A program made the position numbers and the translations under genes. This document shows positions 19,768 through 30,521 of a DNA stretch of 64,000 nt, piece by piece. Origin of the DNA: Neodiprion pinetum. Its lineage: Eukaryota > Arthropoda > Insecta > Hymenoptera > Diprionidae. The stretch is taken from contig NC_060235.2 in NCBI RefSeq assembly GCF_021155775.2, positions 9,409,193 through 9,473,192 on the forward strand, read 5' to 3'. The first letter of the stretch is position 1. Every line of letters starts with the position of its first letter. Below the pieces are notes generated by a model. It saw only the letters and a list, made by a program, of their open reading frames with translations, did no database searches and was not told the DNA's origin.

Positions 19768-22460
19768 CTCGGCTAACAAATTTTAATGTTTGATTTCGAT
19801 CGATTTCACTTAGTTCCTTCAAATATCGATACAATTTTTTGTAGTAACTGTAGGATATTTCATGTGATTCATGCGGAGAAAAATCTCCCAATAAGTTTTG
19901 TAAAACATCAAGGTAAATTGCCAAATCTCTTGGTTGTGAACCTTTCTCAGATCTGGAATACTAGAATTTCAAGAAATATTTAACATTTGAACATGCTTTG
20001 AATTAAGATTTGGATGTAAAATTCCATGCAAAACTAGCCATGAAATGACTCAACGATTTCCCCTACTTTCAGGTATTCTGAACCACTTAAGAACCCTGAA
20101 TTAATATTTTTTTTAATTTCTTGACTTAAGTATGTCACAAAACTCATGTCAACAAACTATTCTACATAATATCGTTGATTGAGGACTGTTATTCCGTCAA
20201 TAACAATGTTAAAGATATCGGCGAAGTAATAGTGCTGCAGTTTTCTCACAAAAAAGATCGATTTTATAAATCCGTACCAGTATGGTGGGTGACCATGTAA
20301 CAGAACGTTTGCGTAACAATAATTTTTCAAATCAATCAATACGGGTTTCAAGCGTTACGCATATACGTACGATACGCTGATCATGACTATGCTATGACGT
20401 GCCCTCTTTGAAATTTAAACACTCGAATAGTTTTCAAGAAGAATATCAGTTACGTACATATTGCTTCGCAATGTAAATTGGTGATGAGGTAGTACTGATA
20501 GAAAGTGACATGATACTGAATTCAATATCTTTTAAATTTTATTTCGTTAACCAGACGGAAAAAATGTTGGTGGAGTCACTCAGCCGAGACAAATAAGCGC
20601 AGCTCCACCGCGTGTTAGGTGTTCCAATGGTACTAAAGTTGGAAGATCCATTCTTCGCAAGTATGGTCAATCTACTCATCGCATTTGCGGGGGCGCTTCA
20701 GAACCATAAAAAAAGAATGCAATCAGCCCGCGTTGATCAACTTTGCTGAGATGAATATTTAAGGAGTATGAATTCGTCATTTTCTATCTGAAAATTGAGA
20801 GAATCTTACAAATGGTTTTTGAATTCATTAATAAGAGTCCTAGTCCTTTGATTGAAATTAGTTTTTTTGATATTTATTTCTTCTTTAGGTACAGAAAAGG
20901 AGTTCAATTTTGTTGTAAGACTATGGACAAAAATTTTCCGCGATTCCGCGGAAATATTTGCGAAAGCAATTACAATTTTCGAAAGAGGTCGAAACTGTTA
21001 TTCGTGTCGGAAGTGCACAAAACTTATTCAATAGGTTTGCGCAGCCTTGCGCAAAACCCGCATATTAGGAGCACTGACTCACCAACATGTACTCCTGCCG
21101 TACCATTGAGGGAAGAAAATATCAGCTGCAACGAGTAAGCAAATTCACTGATTCGGAGTCACCCAGCGCTCCGCGTATTTTAGTGTGAGTTGGGCGTACG
21201 GCGCCACCAACATTTTTTCGTGCATATTCTATTTTTATTTGGAGCATGCGTCTCAAGATCATGGTTATTCTTGAACGGATCAATGGGAAACCAACTGAAC
21301 GATCTGTATCATTTACCACAGTCAAATCATTACAACAGATTTAATAGAAATTTATGTTTCACAATGATTTGAGATTTCACCACTCAATACCATCGAGATA
21401 ACAAAGTCAAAATTTCAAGAATATTATGAAAATTAAGTGTACTTTCACAGAATGAAATATATGTATTACGAAACTTATCGTTATTTTCTACACTCTGTCT
21501 TTCTTAACAAACCATTAATGAAGTACCAGAAAAAATTCTCGATTATATCTGTTAGAATAGTTTGAATGACTTGCGGAGCGGGAGTGGTAAAGCCGCTTAC
21601 ACATCGAACACGAACGGTAACAAGACGAGGCGAGGCGGAACCAGTGTACGCTTGTGGACGTGTGCCGAGGTGCGTCAAACTGCCTCGCGTGGGGATCAAG
21701 ACAGCCCAAACGCCATCGTCGCGAGTCGGTACATTAAAGAGAATTCGGTTCGCCGTGGACTGCGTTTTAACTTGTCAAGTGCAACGGACGATACGAACGC
21801 AATTGGAAGACTGCCGCGTTTGCTGCCTCGGCCGTTTTGTACGCAACTAAAAAATCCAAGAACAAGACATCCATTCGGCCCTGCCTTGCCTCGCGCCTAT
21901 GCGTGCTCAGATGTACACGCGGCTTAAGAATCTGAAAATTAATTTTCTTATTTTTTCAAGATCAAGATTCAAGAGTATTTTAAAAAAGAGCAAGTAAGAA
22001 TATACTTAACGATCCTTTAGTAAAATGCGGAAATAATATGTAAGTCTGCGTCGTGTCTGGTTTCGCATGGAAGTTTTCAAACATAGAATATGCTCAGTAT
22101 AATAATAACGCTTACCAGTTTGTCAAAATCATTCATGATTCTCTCAAAAAGTATGGTGGATTGCGCAGAGGATATAGCTCCAGGGTTGTATTTTACTATG
22201 AACCCCAAAGCTTTGAAGTACTTAGCTCTCTCTAAAAGTGTCAAATATCATGTACTTATTACATGTAGTGCAAATATTGTACAATTATTTATCCTACCTG
22301 TGTCAGAGCATAGATGAAACTTGTTGATCAAAACTTTGACTGTTTCGCTCAATTCCAAATCCTGGGTGGGAAACATTCTAATGAGGTAGTCAAAGCAATC
22401 AACGGCTGCCGATTTAATGATTTGCGAACATTTTGTGATAATTGCAGATTGACAAATTTT
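19768..22460 (-). CDS. Distal exons of an unnamed minus-strand host gene
   Basis: Three exons read on the minus strand with good splice signals. The first is 22460-22298 (acceptor ...TTTGTATAG, donor GTAGGA, 54 codons plus one base, including CFDYLIRMFPTQDLELSETV). After an intron of only 66 bases comes 22231-22116 (38 codons, donor GTAAGC, including ERAKYFKALGFIVKYNPGAI); the codon split across the splice is restored in phase. The third is 19952-19768 (acceptor ...TATTCCAG, donor GTAAGC, 61 codons, including DLAIYLDVLQNLLGDFSP). At least one exon between 19952 and 22116 is missing from this model, because the phases there do not fit directly. Composition is helical and Leu-rich, like HEAT/ARM-type scaffolds. 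I do not recognise the family. It is probably the same gene as 37590-43662: the exon at 37590 ends in phase 0 and the exon at 22460 begins in phase 0. Confidence 0.62.
19953..22115. other. Intronic stretch with unexplained pieces
   Basis: It should contain at least one unseen minus-strand exon. On the plus strand, 20889-21034 looks exon-like: a pyrimidine tract plus TTTCTTCTTTAG, then a short frame with KEFNFVVRLWTKIFRDSAEI and CYSCRKC, ending at TAG. A GC- and CpG-rich block at 21560-21930 carries overlapping open frames but no recognised protein. It differs in composition from the AT-rich surroundings and may be an unidentified repeat. Confidence 0.3.
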
Positions 22461-22637
22461 CTATACAAACAAATAGCAATTTGTTATTTCATAAAAATTT
22501 GAAAATAGATCATGGAAAGATAATTAGCCATAAGTAATCAATATTCTGAATTATACATATACAACAAATTAAAGCCCGACAATTTGAAAGGAGCTGTTCA
22601 TTTTAAATGGCCCATTTCGCCAGTCATCGTTTAATTA

Positions 22638-23756
22638 CACCGGCACACAAAAAAAAAAAGTTATTTGTACATTTGACCGGTCCCACCTACGGACATGTAA
22701 TTCGACCCGCTGAATCCGAATTTGAAGTCCGTTTGGCGCGGTCACTCTCCAAATTTAAGTAAAATGCAAAAAACCCAAAAAAAAGGCAAAAAATTGCGAA
22801 AAACTGCAATCACAGCGATGAAAAAATTTTTGTGGACTCGGATCAAGTATGATTTTCGTGTATTTCAATTCACTGAATCTAAATATGAACGTTAATTAGC
22901 CCGTTGAGCCGTCAAAGTTTGAAAAAATTGCGAAAAACCGAAAAAAATTACATAAAATCATGAAAAACCGTAACTATCGAGATGAAAAAAATTTTTTGAA
23001 TTCAGATTGAGTATGATTTTTATGTATTTTGTTCCACTGAATCTGAATCTGAAGTTTTTTTGTCCCATTAGCGTTTCAAAATTTTAAAAAATCTCAAAAA
23101 ACCAAAAAATTGGGAAAATTGCAGTTGTAAATATGAGAAAAAATTTATTAAACACAATTGCAATCGTTCCATTGAATCTGACTCTGAAGTTTTTTTTTCC
23201 CATTAAATATAATAAATAAAAATTGGGAACGGTAATCGTGTGTGATAGATTGTTTCTCATATTTATAACTGCAATTTTCCCAATTTTTATGGTTTTTTGA
23301 GATTTTTAAAATTTTGAAACGTTAATGGGACAAAAAAACTTCAGATTCAGATTCAGTGGAACAAAATACATAAAAATCATACTCAATCTGAATCCAAAAA
23401 ATTTTTTTCATCTCGATAGTTTCGGTTTTTCCTGATTTGATTCCATTTTTTTTCGATTTTTCGCAATTATTTCAAACTTTGACGGCTCACCGGGCTAATT
23501 AACGTTCAGATTTAGATTCAGTAAATTGAAATACATTAAAATCATACTTAATCCGAATCCACAAAAATTTTTTCACCGCTGTGATTGCAGTTTTTCGCAA
23601 TTTGTTGCCTTTTTCTTTGGGTTTTTTGCATTTTACTTAAATTTGGAGAGTGACCGGGCCAAACGGACTTCAAATTCGGATTCAGCGAGTCGAATTACAT
23701 TCCCGTAGGTGGGTCCGGTCAAATGTACAAACAACTTTTTTTTTTGTGTGCCGGTG
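22638..23756. mobile_element. Fold-back (long palindromic) element of about 1.1 kb
   Basis: Starts CACCGGCACACAAAA and ends TTTTGTGTGCCGGTG. The two arms, about 530 bp each, are inverted copies of each other with scattered differences, centred near 23190. Each arm is itself built of two or three related units of about 110 bp (GAAAAACYGYAAYYAYMGMGATG..., ...CACTGAATCTRAATMTGAA). There is no coding capacity. A target duplication is not clear: TTACA left and TGACA right is the best, with one mismatch. It lies in an intron of the minus-strand gene. Confidence 0.8.
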
Positions 23757-24449
23757 ACATTAGGTGCTAATATATTGATTTCGCTTCCATTTTGAAATAT
23801 TATAGAGGGTAATAAGACATTACAATCCTTTGATTTTTTTCAAGTAAGTTCAACTATTTACAAGAAACATGTCAATCCATTTCATCACGTTTTCCCATCG
23901 AACTGCTGTCTTATTCTAACAATTCATGAGGTTGAAAAAATAAAAGCCAAGAGTCAAAAAATTGTCAGTGGCGAAAATTGATTTTTTCGGTGTTCTACAA
24001 GGGAAAAATGATTTTGATGCTTCCATCGAAAAGTATCAGAGAATAAGAATTTGTCGTCTCGATTTTTTCGTAGGGTTAAAAAATTTGACAAGTGTAATGG
24101 TTATTGGATCATTGTTGAACTCAATTTCTATAACCCACGCGAACATCGCGTCGTGTAGTGTGAACCAACGCGACGCGGATAGCGATGCAAATCGATTATA
24201 TGATAGAGTAACGCACGCACTAGTCGGACACGTAACTTGTATTATTGATATTGTTGGTGCGGGTTTCAACTGTTATACCATGAAGATTGTCTATGTATTA
24301 AAAGTTTGCACTGTCCGTTACTACAACTCGAATGCTAGTCAGATTACACTGCAATTGTTTCCCAAAGTAATTTTCCCTCAAATTCATGTCATTCAAGGAC
24401 GTTCGAAATTTTATACAAAAACAAATTTGAGGAGAAATACTTATTCATT

Positions 24450-24861
24450 TTGAATCTGAAATTAATCGACCATCCCGTTTCGGACAAGATCGTTTTCAAG
24501 AACACCGGAATGATGGGAGGTGAAACGCAAGTGATCCACACCCATCCAAATGAAACACAGGTCAACGAGAAATGGTATGAACGAAACGTTCTACCCACTT
24601 CAGCAGCTGTCAGCGCACCAGCCCAAATGGGAGCAGCTTACTACTTCGGGTTCCAACTCTATAAAGAAGATGGACCTGGGCAAACACGTAATGCTAGAGT
24701 TGCAAACTGGAGTAGGACGAACATCGTTTGAAATGCCAGATGATTGGTACGCCAATCGAAACATCCGTAGAAATCTACCCGATGGAGTAGGAACGGAGAG
24801 ATTTAGAGCTATCTCAATGAGACAAGATCTAACACTTCTCCAATGGAGTGCCTTCGACTAA
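24450..24861 (+). pseudogene. Coding-like remnant of unknown origin
   Basis: Two overlapping open frames are present. One (24450-24731) includes FKNTGMMGGETQVIHTHPNE and SAPAQMGAAYYFGFQLYKED. The other (24550-24861) includes LQTGVGRTSFEMPDDWYANR and ERFRAISMRQDLTLLQWSAF. The amino-acid composition looks protein-like in both, which suggests one ancient gene with a frameshift near 24650-24700. I do not recognise the family. It lies 440 bases upstream of the Helitron OTU remnant and could be part of the same element or an unrelated fossil. Confidence 0.35.
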
Positions 24862-25298
24862 CACCTTAATGCGCGATAGAAGTAAAAAACTCAACTGAGG
24901 ATAGTTGGCCATGCCCAACCGAATCGTTTCTCTCTATCTAATAAAAAAGTCCTGTCCCGCGTGAACAAATGTAAAAGAGGATTTTAATAGCAACAGGTAA
25001 AAGAGTATAATAAAAATAGTATACGCATGAAGTTGGCGGTGGGATGAGATGCCGAAAACAAAACAAAAAGCATCTAGCAAACAAAACTTCCTATGTTCAT
25101 AACAAGATGCGCGCTGAGAAGTCGAACGTGTAGTATTTTCAAATAAACTCATTTAATAATAAAGTTGCTGTTGCTAGGAAGTTAGTGTCAAATGATTGAC
25201 AGCTGTCATCGGCTATTTATGACAGTCTTTGAGAAATATCTTTATAGTTATCTGTTTCTGACACACAAAAAATAAATATGTAAACGAGAATTATCTAG

Positions 25299-25690
25299 AT
25301 GATTCCCGACGGGAATTCTCTTTTTCACGCGCTGGCGTATTGTGCACACGGCGCTCAAGATCGACACGCAGAGGTGAGACTGAGTATCGTTTCAAATATA
25401 GTTGATAATAGGTCTCCAATCGCGGGTTTTATTACAGGTGATGAGTCAAACGGTGCCGTGATTAGGTCACCTGGTGATTACAAATTACACATGAATAAAA
25501 ATGGAATTTACGTGGGAGAAGCAGAATTAGCTGCAGCTGCGGCCATTTTTAAGATATGTTTAATCGTGTATCGCCGAGAACGAATTCATCCACGCCAAAT
25601 CGGATCATAAGATAAAAGACCATTCTCGCTACTCTTCACCGGCGACGGAGACAGTAGACACTTTGATGTCTTGCAGAACCAAAATAAAAT
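25299..25690 (+). pseudogene. OTU-like cysteine protease domain of the Helitron, catalytic Cys lost
   Basis: The frame from 25299 reads IPDGNSLFHALAYCAHGAQD, then DYKLHMNKNGIYVGEAELAA, the OTU pattern DGNCLF...W.GE.EL.A. The nucleophile Cys is a Ser here. A stop follows at about 25610. A little further on, LLFTGDGDSRHFDVL still has the OTU His motif (HFD) in an open stretch. The family deubiquitinates or processes peptides; this copy lacks the nucleophile and is broken. A 30-base segment ending in the His motif region (GATGTCTTGCAGAACC...) is duplicated at about 25667 and 25709. Confidence 0.7.
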
Positions 25691-26089
25691 TCAGGTGGTG
25701 AGTAATTTGGATGTCTTGCAGAACCAAAATAAAATTCAGATAGTGCGTAATAAGTATGAAAAGTAACAACCAAACAATAGTAAATCTAAATATGTCACCA
25801 AACAGTCAAAAGGACAACCAGGATCTACGTTGGCAATGGAGAGAGGAGGAGTTTCAATCAGCAGACAAGGCGATGGAGACGGTGGATGGTCGGACGTATC
25901 ACAAAAAAAAAGGAAAATAAAATTGTAAGTGCGAATAACTAAATAAGCCATAGAATAATATCCAACAAATATTCGTATAACCAGGCAAGAGGACGACCAG
26001 GATCTATGTTGACCACAAGAGAATGAGGTGTTTTGCGGAGTGAACAGCAACGCAAATATAGAGAAAAAAATAATATTAAGAAGGTGATT

Positions 26090-26415
26090 TTGGAGGATAT
26101 CAGCCGATATTCAACGAAATACAGGATTATGTAGATACGCGTTACGTAGGACCGATGGAAGCAGCTTGGCGTATACTAGAACTGCCAATGCATGGACGAA
26201 GTCATGCAGTCACACGCTTACCTGTACACCTACCGGGGCAGCAATACGCAACGTTTGAGGAAGGTAGAGAAGTCGAAGCTGCTACAAATAAAAAAAAGTG
26301 GAGAACCCATCTTATTGCATGGTTTGATTTGAACAGCATAGATGAAATGGCAAGAAATGTAACTTACGCGAACACGCCAGATTACTATTCGTTTCAAGAA
26401 GCAACAAAAACGTAA
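26090..26415 (+). pseudogene. Helitron Rep/helicase linker fragment 1
   Basis: Reads DYVDTRYVGPMEAAWRILEL, HAVTRLPVHLPGQQ, AWFDLNSIDEMARN and YANTPDYYSFQ. This is the conserved stretch found between the Rep nuclease and the Pif1-like helicase in Helitron proteins. It ends in a stop at 26413-26415 and continues in another frame from 26447. Confidence 0.78.
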
Positions 26416-26446
26416 AAAAAAAATTGCATGTAAAGTAGTAAGCAGA

Positions 26447-26896
26447 ATGACAAATGTTTCACCAAGGGATACAGAAAGATTTCAGCTCAAACTAATCTTT
26501 GGACATGCGAAAAATGCTGGGAGTTTTATAGATTTACGCACTATAAACGGAAAAGAATGGAACACATTTGGAGATGTTGCAGTGGATGTGGGTTTAACTG
26601 CGACAAATGACGAAGCTTTGAAGATATTCGACGAAGCTGTTTCAATACTTACGCCGAAACGGTTACGTCATTTTTTTGTATGGTATCTAATCGGTGAAAT
26701 GCCACCGAACGTGATAGATTTATGGAACATGTACAAGAAAGCACTATCTGAAGTCTTCGTGGATCAGCATGAAAATAGAGCACTATGTGCAATTGAGCAT
26801 CTTCTACGAGCCGAAGCAAGATCATGTGCAGATTTTTACAAACCAGACACAGTAGACTCTATATCTCTATATGTAGATATACGTAAAAAAATCTGA
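26447..26896 (+). pseudogene. Helitron Rep/helicase linker fragment 2
   Basis: Reads VSPRDTERFQLKLIFGHAKN, SFIDLRTINGKEWNTFGDVA, EAVSILTPKRLRHFFVWYLI and LWNMYKKALSEVF, the next part of the Helitron protein just upstream of helicase motif I. No Walker A (GxGKT) motif was found downstream, so the helicase is missing or unrecognisable. The continuation is interrupted by the TIR transposon at 26956. Confidence 0.78.
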
Positions 26897-27103
26897 AAAT
26901 AATAACTATAGCAAAAGAAGTCGCCAAATGCAATTGGGGTTGCATGGCAGTAATATAACAAGGCCTGTTCTGGATAGAAACACCTTCTTTACCGACCAAG
27001 CCGACCAATTCCTCTATCCGTGCATCCCAGACGCAAACCCTTGAAGGTTACCCCCACGCTCGTAACATAAAATGTGCTCTGCCGACCGCTCGTCGGTAAG
27101 AAA

Positions 27104-27215
27104 ATCTCTCAAATGACCATGACCGTTGGTAAAAAATCCTCCAAATGACCATGATTGTTGGTAAAAAATCCTCCAAATGACCATAATTGTCGGTAAAAAA
27201 TACCTGAAATTGCCG
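27104..27215 (+). repeat. Tandem repeat of about 36 bp, three copies
   Basis: Units like CAAATGACCATGATTGTTGG followed by TAAAAAATCCTC, with small changes (CCGTTGG, TTGTTGG, TTGTCGG). It lies between the left inverted repeat and the forward frame. The unit is not CRISPR-like: there are no spacers. Confidence 0.7.
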
Positions 27216-27241
27216 TGGTATTACCCCTTGTGGGATAAATT

Positions 27242-27649
27242 GTGCTCTTTGTCATTAAAGAAAATCATGCTCATCGAGCGGGATCGATAACTGCATTATC
27301 GAGCGCATTCCGTGAATCCTCAGGCGGTCAAGCGGACCCCGTGGATCCTCGAGTGGAGTGTACCAGCTCCCTCGAGAAATCCTTCAGCCTGTACAAAGAA
27401 TTGGACGGTTTAAGGGCAATGATGTCCGAGGATATAGCTTTTTTACTAAAAGAATTCATCTACACGTTCGCATCAAACTCCATCAATGATGCGTGGGATA
27501 AACTACCAGAGGATATGAAAATGCACTACGTCATCGCAAGTTTCCGCAGATGTAGCACACATTACACACCAGGACCCGATGGCGATATAGTGGATGGACC
27601 GAATCCTCTAATTAAAGATTGTCTAGGTTGCAATCGTGTGTATAAATAA
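27242..27649 (+). CDS. Forward open frame of the TIR transposon, unknown protein
   Basis: Open to TAA at 27647-27649. The first ATG in frame is 27420 (76 aa), but the frame is open upstream to about 27240. It could therefore be a terminal exon with an acceptor near CATTAAAG. The product has KELDGLRAMMSEDIAFLLKE (amphipathic, helical) and a C-terminal HYTPGPDGD...CLGC segment. No family is recognised. It may be a captured host or viral gene piece or a rapidly evolving transposon protein. Confidence 0.42.
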   Translation: MLFVIKENHAHRAGSITALSSAFRESSGGQADPVDPRVECTSSLEKSFSLYKELDGLRAMMSEDIAFLLKEFIYTFASNSINDAWDKLPEDMKMHYVIASFRRCSTHYTPGPDGDIVDGPNPLIKDCLGCNRVYK

Positions 27650-27930
27650 TATGGACAATATTTAACAAAATAGCAATAGAATTTATTACAATATATACAA
27701 TTATATTCGGGTTTATATGCAGAATATTCAATAGAATTAATCTCAATTATATCATAGCTTATACATAAAATTAAAAAAATTTACTAGTCGATAAAATTAT
27801 AATCTAGAAATAGGATACATTACAAATATATTCTTTATAACTTTCACCCATTCTTGTCATACAAAATGTAAATGTTATGAATTTTTACTTGTGAAAAATA
27901 TATAATCAATAATTGTGAATTTAGCGTGAT

Positions 27931-28232
27931 TTATTCCTCAAAATAATCCATAAAATCATTATCGTTGTCCTGTTCGCTAACATTATCATCATCATCATCG
28001 TCATCATCATCAGTATTTTCGACATCTATTATTACGATAGTTTCATTCGCCCATTTTTCAATAATTATTTCTATACATATATCCCCGTAATTTATATAAT
28101 GATGGCTGTTTGGCCTCACTCGAGCAGCTCGCGCGTCCTCAACGAGTTCCCGAAGCTCCTCCAACGAGAACTCGTGTGTTGCTTCGGAAAAGCCTATAAT
28201 TATCTCTTCCTCAGCCTCTTCATCCTCATTTT
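27931..28232 (-). CDS. Reverse open frame of the TIR transposon, acidic tail
   Basis: On the minus strand the frame is open from about 28232, just inside the right inverted repeat, down to a stop at 27931. The first in-frame ATG is at 28164. The product is acidic at both ends, with EDEEAEEEII near the beginning and a run of nine Asp near the end (encoded by CAT/CGT repeats on the plus strand). EELRELVEDARAARVRPNS and YGDICIEIIIEKWANETIVI lie between. No known domain is seen. It converges on the forward frame, with a 281-base AT-rich gap between the stops. Confidence 0.38.
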
Positions 28233-28769
28233 ATTTTATACAATATAATATAATTGGTCGGCTTGGTCGGTAAAGAAGGTGTTTCTATCCAGAACAGGCC
28301 TTGTTATACTCCTCATGACATCGGGGGTTTTGTACATGTGAGTGGATTCGTTTACTAAAACAATCTGAGCAGGCCTGCGTAGGGAGCCAGTAGCAATGTC
28401 GAGTTGATCGGAAACAACCGATCAACAGTTGCAGACCTGTCATCAAATCAGCATAAATGAATTCACCTGTCTAATAGACAATGTATAAGGAAATAGTGAG
28501 ACGCGTAGCGCCGAGGTGAGGTTGGCGCGCGAAGCGCGCACGGGCGAAGCTCCTAGTTGTTTTTTAAATAAAAGTTTAGTCTGAGACTGACCGTCACACC
28601 CAACAATATCACTCTATCCAGTAATACGAAAGTCTAATGCGTGCCGAAGGCGATGACCAGTGCAGTTAGAGAATTACTACTTTGAATATATGTGAATTGT
28701 AGAAACATCGATTCCATGCGAGAGCCTTTTTTCGGTCGGCGGCAACATCGGAACTGATGAACGTAATCG

Positions 28770-28965
28770 TTTGGATCTAGTGTTGGACACTACCAATTAC
28801 TTTGTATAATTAATTACATCGAAATTATTATATAAATTAGTAATTTGTAATTGAGTGAAAAATAAAATTATTACAATTGCAATTTGTAATTAGAAAAATT
28901 TTAATTACAAATTACGTATGTAATTGGTATCGGTTTTGTTTCTAATTACAAATTAAAAATGTGAT
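28770..28965. repeat. AT-rich repeat of TAATTACAAATTA type
   Basis: Repeated ATTACAAATTAC / GTAATTTGTAATT blocks in both orientations. It resembles the units at 54455-54720 and 55268-55460, so it is probably a fragment of the same fold-back family. Confidence 0.5.
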
Positions 28966-29168
28966 TGAGATCGAGTCTTCTAAATAGAAATGCTGGATGC
29001 AATGAGCATTCGTTTTTTTCTAATAACAAATGTTACGTTCTGAGAAAAATATCGTGAGAAATCTTTGATTCGCTGCGTGATTTTCGGTTTAAGCTCGAGT
29101 TACAGACCTTGTGATATTCAGGTTCACGAATTTCGAAGATTGCTCATGTTGATTTCTCGTTCAGCCCT

Positions 29169-29379
29169 AGGGGCTAGTCACTCCCGAGTACATGCGCTTT
29201 TTACTTAAGTCAGTAACATTATTCAACTTATTTTGCTTATCTTTCTAAAAACTTGACAATACTCGTTGGTACTTATCGATTCTTGCCGGCGACGGGTCTT
29301 TGGGTAGATAAGCAAAATAAGTTAAATAAGGTTACTACCTTAAGTAAGAAGCGAGTATACTCAGGAGTGACTAACCCCT
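29169..29379. mobile_element. Palindromic MITE nested in the left arm of the long-TIR element
   Basis: Starts AGGGGCTAGTCACTCCCGAG; the complement of the right end reads AGGGGTTAGTCACTCCTGAG. The inverted arms are about 75 bp. The right arm of the host transposon, read in reverse, runs straight through this point (TTTCTGGTTCAGCCTGTCTC), which dates the MITE as a later insertion. Flanks CGTTCAGC and CGTATCAGC look like an imperfect 8-9-bp target duplication. Confidence 0.72.
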
Positions 29380-30251
29380 CGTATCAGCATGTCTCAAACT
29401 AGAATGACGTTGTTGTGAGTCGTAGTAATTATCACTATTCGTGAATAAAATAATTCTTTTTACACACACCTTTAATTCAAATACACATGTATTAACAATA
29501 AGAGGTTTCTTCAATTGATTTTCAAAATTCGGTTTTACAGTGGTTCGATACACTCATATGATTCACTAACGGAATCACGTTAATTATACTGAAATTCGAA
29601 GTTTCCGAATATGAGGGTTTTATAATTTAGAATGATGTCTTCTGAATTGTCCAAAGTCTAAATTGGTTCCGAGTTTGATTTAGTTCTGTTTTGTCTGATG
29701 TCTAAAATGATTCTGTCTGATCCATCAGTTTGGTTTGATAAGGATCTTCAATAGTGAGAGTTTGGGAAAGACTCCTGATTGGTCTTCAGCCACGTCAGTG
29801 CAAGACGATTGGTCTTGAGAGACTAATCGGCGCAATATTGATAAGATACCTATTTAGTTGCAATAATGCAGTTTTGAGATTTGAGAATGACGCTTTGTGA
29901 ATTGCTCACCTTTTCGTCCCACACGTTCGCGTTCCTTGCGTTCGATCAGCAAAGTTTATGAACCTGAGTTCTCCGAATCTAGATTGTAGACCATACGGTC
30001 TACGTGTAGGTTGAAATTAAATATATAAAGTTAAGATTGAAAATTATACAAACTGCATAGCATTACATAGATGTAAGCTCCCTTGCGGAATGACGGATGG
30101 TATGTTGTACGCAGATTGAAGATCATTACACACTGAGATGGAAATTGTGTATACCGTGTGTCCATGAGGAAAGTGCGCACCTTATGCGCGAGCGTCAAGT
30201 CGTTCGAATTTTATTGGCTGATAGTTACCACCTGATTGAGCAGCCGACGCA

Positions 30252-30521
30252 ATGTCTCGTCATATAAATGCAAAAACATATCGTTGTTTTATTGATTATC
30301 ATCCGAATGTTAATGAGATCTCGGGAATATCTCGTTATTCATGCGATTGCGCAAATGGCCGACGTACTGCTGGATGCTGCTCTCTTTTGGCCGCAATAAT
30401 TTATTATTTATCTTGTGCAAGATATTTGGTCAAAATTGTAAGACCAGCTGAAATACTAAGCCACCTTTTCACTGTGGAAGGTGTAAGCGCAGTTATCAAT
30501 GAAGATAGCAACGATGATTAA
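30252..30521 (+). CDS. SWIM-like zinc-finger protein fragment of the long-TIR element
   Basis: 89 codons from ATG at 30252. The core is SRYSCDCANGRRTAGCCSLL followed by AAIIYYLSCARYL, which matches the CxCxnCxH pattern of SWIM-like fingers in uncharacterised animal transposon-linked proteins, but the His position is a Leu. An acidic C-terminus (NEDSNDD) precedes the stop. It probably represents the C-terminal end of a transposase or accessory protein; no catalytic DDE part is left between the arms. Confidence 0.5.
   Translation: MSRHINAKTYRCFIDYHPNVNEISGISRYSCDCANGRRTAGCCSLLAAIIYYLSCARYLVKIVRPAEILSHLFTVEGVSAVINEDSNDD

Larger units (their letters stand above)
26956..28306. mobile_element. TIR DNA transposon with 55-bp perfect inverted repeats, nested in the Helitron
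   Basis: TAACAAGGCCTGTTCTGGAT opens the left end and its exact complement closes the right end. The match is perfect for 55 bases (26956-27010 with 28252-28306). TA at 26954-26955 and 28307-28308 is a likely target duplication. The ends are undecayed although the host Helitron is badly decayed, so this insertion is much younger. It contains two converging open frames and a tandem repeat. The superfamily is not recognised; no DDE motif was seen. Confidence 0.82.
25290..28556 (+). mobile_element. Decayed Helitron (Helentron-like) with OTU domain; 5' end not found
   Basis: Three coding scraps in order, OTU, then Rep-helicase linker pieces, are followed by a typical Helitron 3' terminus. A GCGCGC-GAA-GCGCGC hairpin at 28525-28539 stands 13 bases before the terminal CTAG (28553-28556) and a following T. 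Helitrons move by rolling-circle replication between A and T. OTU protease domains occur in animal Helentron-type elements. The internal part after 26950 is interrupted by a separate TIR transposon (26956-28306). I could not place the 5' TC end. Confidence 0.72.

Noticed and set aside
20157..20351. Minus-strand frame of 64 codons
   Set aside because: An in-frame stop lies just upstream with no usable acceptor in between, so it cannot join the minus-strand gene model as the missing exon.
27104..27215. Regular 36-bp repeats that could suggest a CRISPR array
   Set aside because: The units are contiguous tandem repeats with no spacers, inside a eukaryotic TIR transposon.
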